A DNA stretch of 16,547 bases from an uncultured Collinsella sp. (GTDB lineage: Bacteria > Actinomycetota > Coriobacteriia > Coriobacteriales > Coriobacteriaceae): contig USBX01000008.1 of assembly GCA_900552995.1 (NCBI GenBank), positions 1 through 16,547 of the forward strand, written 5' to 3'. This document shows positions 14,415 to 16,547 of the stretch, piece by piece. The stretch's first letter is position 1. Each line of letters begins with the position of its first letter. The notes beneath the pieces are model-generated. The model did no database searches, had not been told where the DNA came from, and was given only the letters and a program-made list of their open reading frames with translations. Position numbers and translations under genes: made by a program.

Positions 14415-15083
14415 ATGAAGCCGTCTCATTCCACCGGCCGCAACGTCATCGCCATTCTCGCCATACCCATCGTGATGCTCTTCCTTATCGTCATCACGCC
14501 CTTTTCTTTTGGTATCGCCTCGCCCTTCGATCTTTGCGGGATGATCGACGCCGGCTCGCGTGCCACCTCGCTCTCCTTTGTCTGCCGTGGCGTGTTCTAC
14601 GAATATGCAATTCCCACCGGAAGTTGGCAGTCCAAGTTACCGTTGCTCGGCAAGGTCGACGGATGCTCCCCCTATTTCTGCCTTGAACCTCAGGCGCTAA
14701 ACTATCTGATCGACGACCAGCCACTCGACTCCATCACCCTCGCCTACGACTACGCACCAAACACCGATGAGCGCCACATGAACCAAGTCCTCGACAAGCT
14801 GCTTGGACAGTGCGGGCTCACCGCGGAAGCCGGTCGAACCATCTATAGCAACCGGAAATTAAAGCGAACAGAACTCCGCCGTGTCGGAAAAATCAAAGGG
14901 CGAAACGGGGCCGCCTACTGGGATGCCTGGGCAACACGCGACAAGGGCGAATTCGGACACAGCACCTATATGGTCACTGTCTACACCAAAGACGGAATTA
15001 AGGACAATGTTGACGATTTCGCGTCATCCAAACTCGGCATCCCCAAAACAACCAAGCCCGCCAGCCCAGATGAAATCCTGTAG
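14415..15083 (+). CDS. Membrane-anchored protein, unknown function (right of pair)
   Basis: 222 residues. One hydrophobic helix at 10-33 (VIAILAIPIVMLFLIVIT) follows a basic N-terminus, so it is a signal-anchored or secreted protein. The outer part has cysteines at 41, 57, 84, 89 and 133, possibly disulfide-bonded, and a basic patch KLKRTELRRVGKIKGR near 148-163. I do not recognise a family, and it does not align by eye with the divergent neighbour beyond the same layout and size. ATG 14415 is preceded by GAGGAG at 6 nt; ATG 14397 is not. The gene is followed by hairpin R3, which carries a TTTT tail and probably ends transcription. Confidence 0.75.
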   Translation: MKPSHSTGRNVIAILAIPIVMLFLIVITPFSFGIASPFDLCGMIDAGSRATSLSFVCRGVFYEYAIPTGSWQSKLPLLGKVDGCSPYFCLEPQALNYLIDDQPLDSITLAYDYAPNTDERHMNQVLDKLLGQCGLTAEAGRTIYSNRKLKRTELRRVGKIKGRNGAAYWDAWATRDKGEFGHSTYMVTVYTKDGIKDNVDDFASSKLGIPKTTKPASPDEIL

Positions 15084-15134
15084 AGACGCTCATTAGAATG
15101 TCGTTCAGCGAGCACGGCAGCATCGAGCTCGCCC

Positions 15135-15172
15135 ACCACCACGAAAGGGACAGACCCCTTTGTGGTGGTTTT
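15135..15172 (+). terminator. CCACCAC hairpin R3, terminator of the 14415 gene
   Basis: ACCACCAC plus AAAGGG pairs with CCCTTTGTGGTGGT, with one bulged G at 15143 and a 6-nt loop, followed by TTTTC. It lies 51 bp after the stop. The loop ACAGAC and the tail TTTTCGAC resemble copies R1 and R2. Confidence 0.75.
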
Positions 15173-15191
15173 CGACTCTGGCACTCGACTG

Positions 15192-15245
15192 TCTCGATCT
15201 GTAACATCTAGCGGCTCTTTCGATCTTAGATGTTACAGATTGAGA
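15192..15245. repeat. 54-bp palindromic unit T4
   Basis: TCTCGATCTGTAACATCTA pairs with TAGATGTTACAGATTGAGA at 18 of 19 positions, the best palindrome of the family. It is followed by a 25-bp linker that matches the T1-T2 linker at 20 of 25 positions. Confidence 0.88.
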
Positions 15246-15270
15246 TGAAATGATCAGCGGCGATCGTTTG

Positions 15271-15325
15271 TCTCAATCTGTAACACCAGGCCCACTTTTA
15301 GCGGCCAAGATGTTACAGATTAAGA
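15271..15325. repeat. 55-bp palindromic unit T5
   Basis: It begins 79 bp after T4. The arms are TCTCAATCTGTAACA and TGTTACAGATTAAGA. 49 of its first 50 bases equal those of T3, 1.87 kb away and in the same orientation. Confidence 0.88.
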
Positions 15326-15331
15326 CAAACG

Positions 15332-15370
15332 GGACCACCACAAAGGTGCCTGTCCCCATTGCGGTGGTCC
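15332..15370. repeat. CCACCAC hairpin R4
   Basis: GGACCACCACAAAGG at 15332-15346 pairs with CCATTGCGGTGGTCC at 15356-15370, with two mismatches. It follows T5 as R1 follows T3, but lacks a T-tail. On the minus strand it reads with the same GGGACAGGCACCTTTGTGG core as copy R2. Confidence 0.75.
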
Positions 15371-15375
15371 AACAA

Positions 15376-15403
15376 AGAAGCCGCCCCAATAAAAAGAGGC
15401 GGC
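15376..15403 (-). terminator. Possible terminator downstream of the hydratase gene
   Basis: GCCGCC at 15380-15385 pairs with GGCGGC at 15398-15403 around a 12-nt loop; on the minus strand the stem is followed by TTCTTTGTT. The stem is short and the T-tract broken. It is about 145 bp past the stop. Confidence 0.45.
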
Positions 15404-15459
15404 ATCAAGCAAGTCTATTTTTGGCGTCCCTCAAGACCCAACGAGAACGCAGAAATGTA

Positions 15460-15531
15460 GCCCGGGGCCACCCTTTGCCGAACGCGACCCTCGCGAAGCG
15501 CGTGAGCGGGCGGGAAAGGGTGGCCCCGGGC
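15460..15531. repeat. Large perfect 17-bp inverted repeat after the hydratase gene
   Basis: CCCGGGGCCACCCTTT at 15461-15476 is matched perfectly by its reverse complement at 15515-15530, plus an outer G-C pair. The 38-nt spacer contains a further imperfect CTCGCG/CGCGTGAG stem. It starts 15 bp beyond the hydratase stop. There is no T-tract on either side, so it may act by protecting the transcript 3' end or be a repeat element. Confidence 0.8.
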
Positions 15532-15546
15532 GGACAATTAAGTGCG

Positions 15547-16547
15547 TTACTCGGCAGCGGCCTTGAACTTGTTGTAGTTGATCAGGCAGCCGGCCTTGAC
15601 GATGGCACGCTCCTCTGCCGTCATATCGGCAATATAGAGCTCAATCTGCTCAACCGCACCGTCGGCACGCACCACGTAGGCGGCGATGTCCTTCAGGTCG
15701 CCATCGAGCGCGGCGCGGATACCCGGCACGAAGACATAGTCGCCCACCTCGAAGTTGGGCTCGGCCTCCATCTGGAAGGGTACCATGCCCCAGTTCATCA
15801 CGTTGGAGCGATAACGCTTGGTGGCGTACTCGTGGACGATGTTGGCCAGGCCGCCGATCACGCGCTGGCAGCTCGCGGCCTGCTCGCGAGCAGAGCCGTC
15901 GCCCGGCTTCTTGGCGTAGAGCATGGAGCCGTACTCGGTCGCCTTGGCATCGGCCACGACACCCGCGCCGGCCAGTGCCTCAAACACACCCGCGAGCTCG
16001 ATATCAAGTGCTGCCAGGTCGCCCGCGGCTTCGCCGGCAACGCGACGCTTCTCCACCGCGTCAACCTCCTTGGAGCGACCGACGTAGGCCGGATCACGAC
16101 GGCTCAGCGTAAACTCGGCCAAGCCAAGCGGGTTGGAGCGGAAGGAGCTCGTCTCGCCTGAGGGAATAAGCTCGTCGGTCGTGGTGACCGGGTCCATGAT
16201 CTTGGAGCACACCTTGAGCAGGATATCGTCGCCGAGCGGCTCCATCGCGGGCCACGGCTTGATGTTGGGGCCTTCGACCAGCTCGTCGGTAGGCTCCGCC
16301 TTGCCAAAGCCCCAGTACACGCGCTTCTTGTAGGGAGCGTCGTCGAAGGTGTACTCACAGGCCTCGTCCCAAGTCTCCTCGGGCAGGTCGGTCGCCGGCG
16401 TCAGGATGCCGCCGTTGGCAGCCGTCGCCGCAATGGAGCGGGCGTCCATCAGGGCCACGGCGCTCAGCTGGCCATTACCCGGCTTGGAACCCTCGCGGTT
16501 GGGGAAGTTGCGCGTGGTGTGGCGGATGGACAGGCCGTTGTTGGCGG
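15547..16547 (-). CDS. ybhJ: YbhJ-like aconitase-family hydratase (C-terminal part)
   Basis: The last 333 residues of a protein that is about 750 long in the family; the start lies beyond the right edge. The sequence closely follows Escherichia coli YbhJ as I recall it: [76 protein letters not shown] and [14 protein letters not shown]. This is the aconitase linker and swivel region, including the SSFRSNP substrate loop. The three cluster-binding cysteines of aconitase would lie upstream and cannot be judged. The true substrate of YbhJ-type hydratases is not established. The stop TAA is at 15547-15549. The gene is followed by a large hairpin. Confidence 0.9.
   Translation of the reverse strand, partial: ANNGLSIRHTTRNFPNREGSKPGNGQLSAVALMDARSIAATAANGGILTPATDLPEETWDEACEYTFDDAPYKKRVYWGFGKAEPTDELVEGPNIKPWPAMEPLGDDILLKVCSKIMDPVTTTDELIPSGETSSFRSNPLGLAEFTLSRRDPAYVGRSKEVDAVEKRRVAGEAAGDLAALDIELAGVFEALAGAGVVADAKATEYGSMLYAKKPGDGSAREQAASCQRVIGGLANIVHEYATKRYRSNVMNWGMVPFQMEAEPNFEVGDYVFVPGIRAALDGDLKDIAAYVVRADGAVEQIELYIADMTAEERAIVKAGCLINYNKFKAAAE

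Noticed and set aside
13240..15370. CRISPR array or integron attC array
   Set aside because: Repeats are long palindromes with variable interiors and only two or three units per block, unlike CRISPR. The arms lack the GTTRRRY/RYYYAAC core of attC, and no cas or integrase gene is present.

Overview
The window is a high-GC, gene-dense chromosomal piece. It most likely comes from a gut actinobacterium of the class Coriobacteriia, and the Collinsella lineage fits best. Three things point there: a his operon carrying a small RDAC-family protein, a DUF5692 membrane protein, and intergenic spaces full of palindromic repeats. The genus is inferred from protein recognition only. The left edge is a contig end: positions 6-38 match the Nextera transposase read-1 adapter, so the biological sequence starts at about 39.

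Layout. (1) 39-1379, plus strand: the end of a histidine operon, with the hisF 3' part, a stem-loop, hisI, a translationally coupled RDAC-family protein and hisE. It ends in a direct/inverted repeat cluster facing hypA. (2) 1464-6623: a divergent redox locus. A 925-residue iron-sulfur/flavin oxidoreductase and hypA run leftward; a TetR regulator and a nine-helix DUF5692 membrane protein run rightward. The shared 189-bp gap holds two perfect 15-bp palindromes that look like operators. A strong terminator follows. (3) 6857-8359: a large single-pass membrane protein with a long acidic N-terminus. (4) 8433-9785, minus strand: an AAA_14/DUF4143 ATPase with an AT-rich upstream region and a 24-bp inverted repeat bracketing its -10 box. 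(5) 9860-10106: gene-free, with two repeat-type hairpins. (6) 10107-13061, minus strand: a small proline-rich protein and the disaggregase clpB with its terminator. (7) 13062-15546: two unrecognised membrane-anchored proteins, divergently transcribed, flanked by two similar composite repeat blocks. (8) 15547 to the right edge, minus strand: the C-terminal part of a YbhJ-like aconitase-family hydratase, preceded by a very stable hairpin.

The clearest pathway content is histidine biosynthesis: HisE and HisI carry out steps 2 and 3, and HisF supplies the cyclase step. The most interesting unexplained items are the tandem 55-bp palindromes (period about 80 bp) with associated CCACCAC hairpins, and the TetR-controlled redox locus. 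No phage, CRISPR, tRNA or rRNA was seen.
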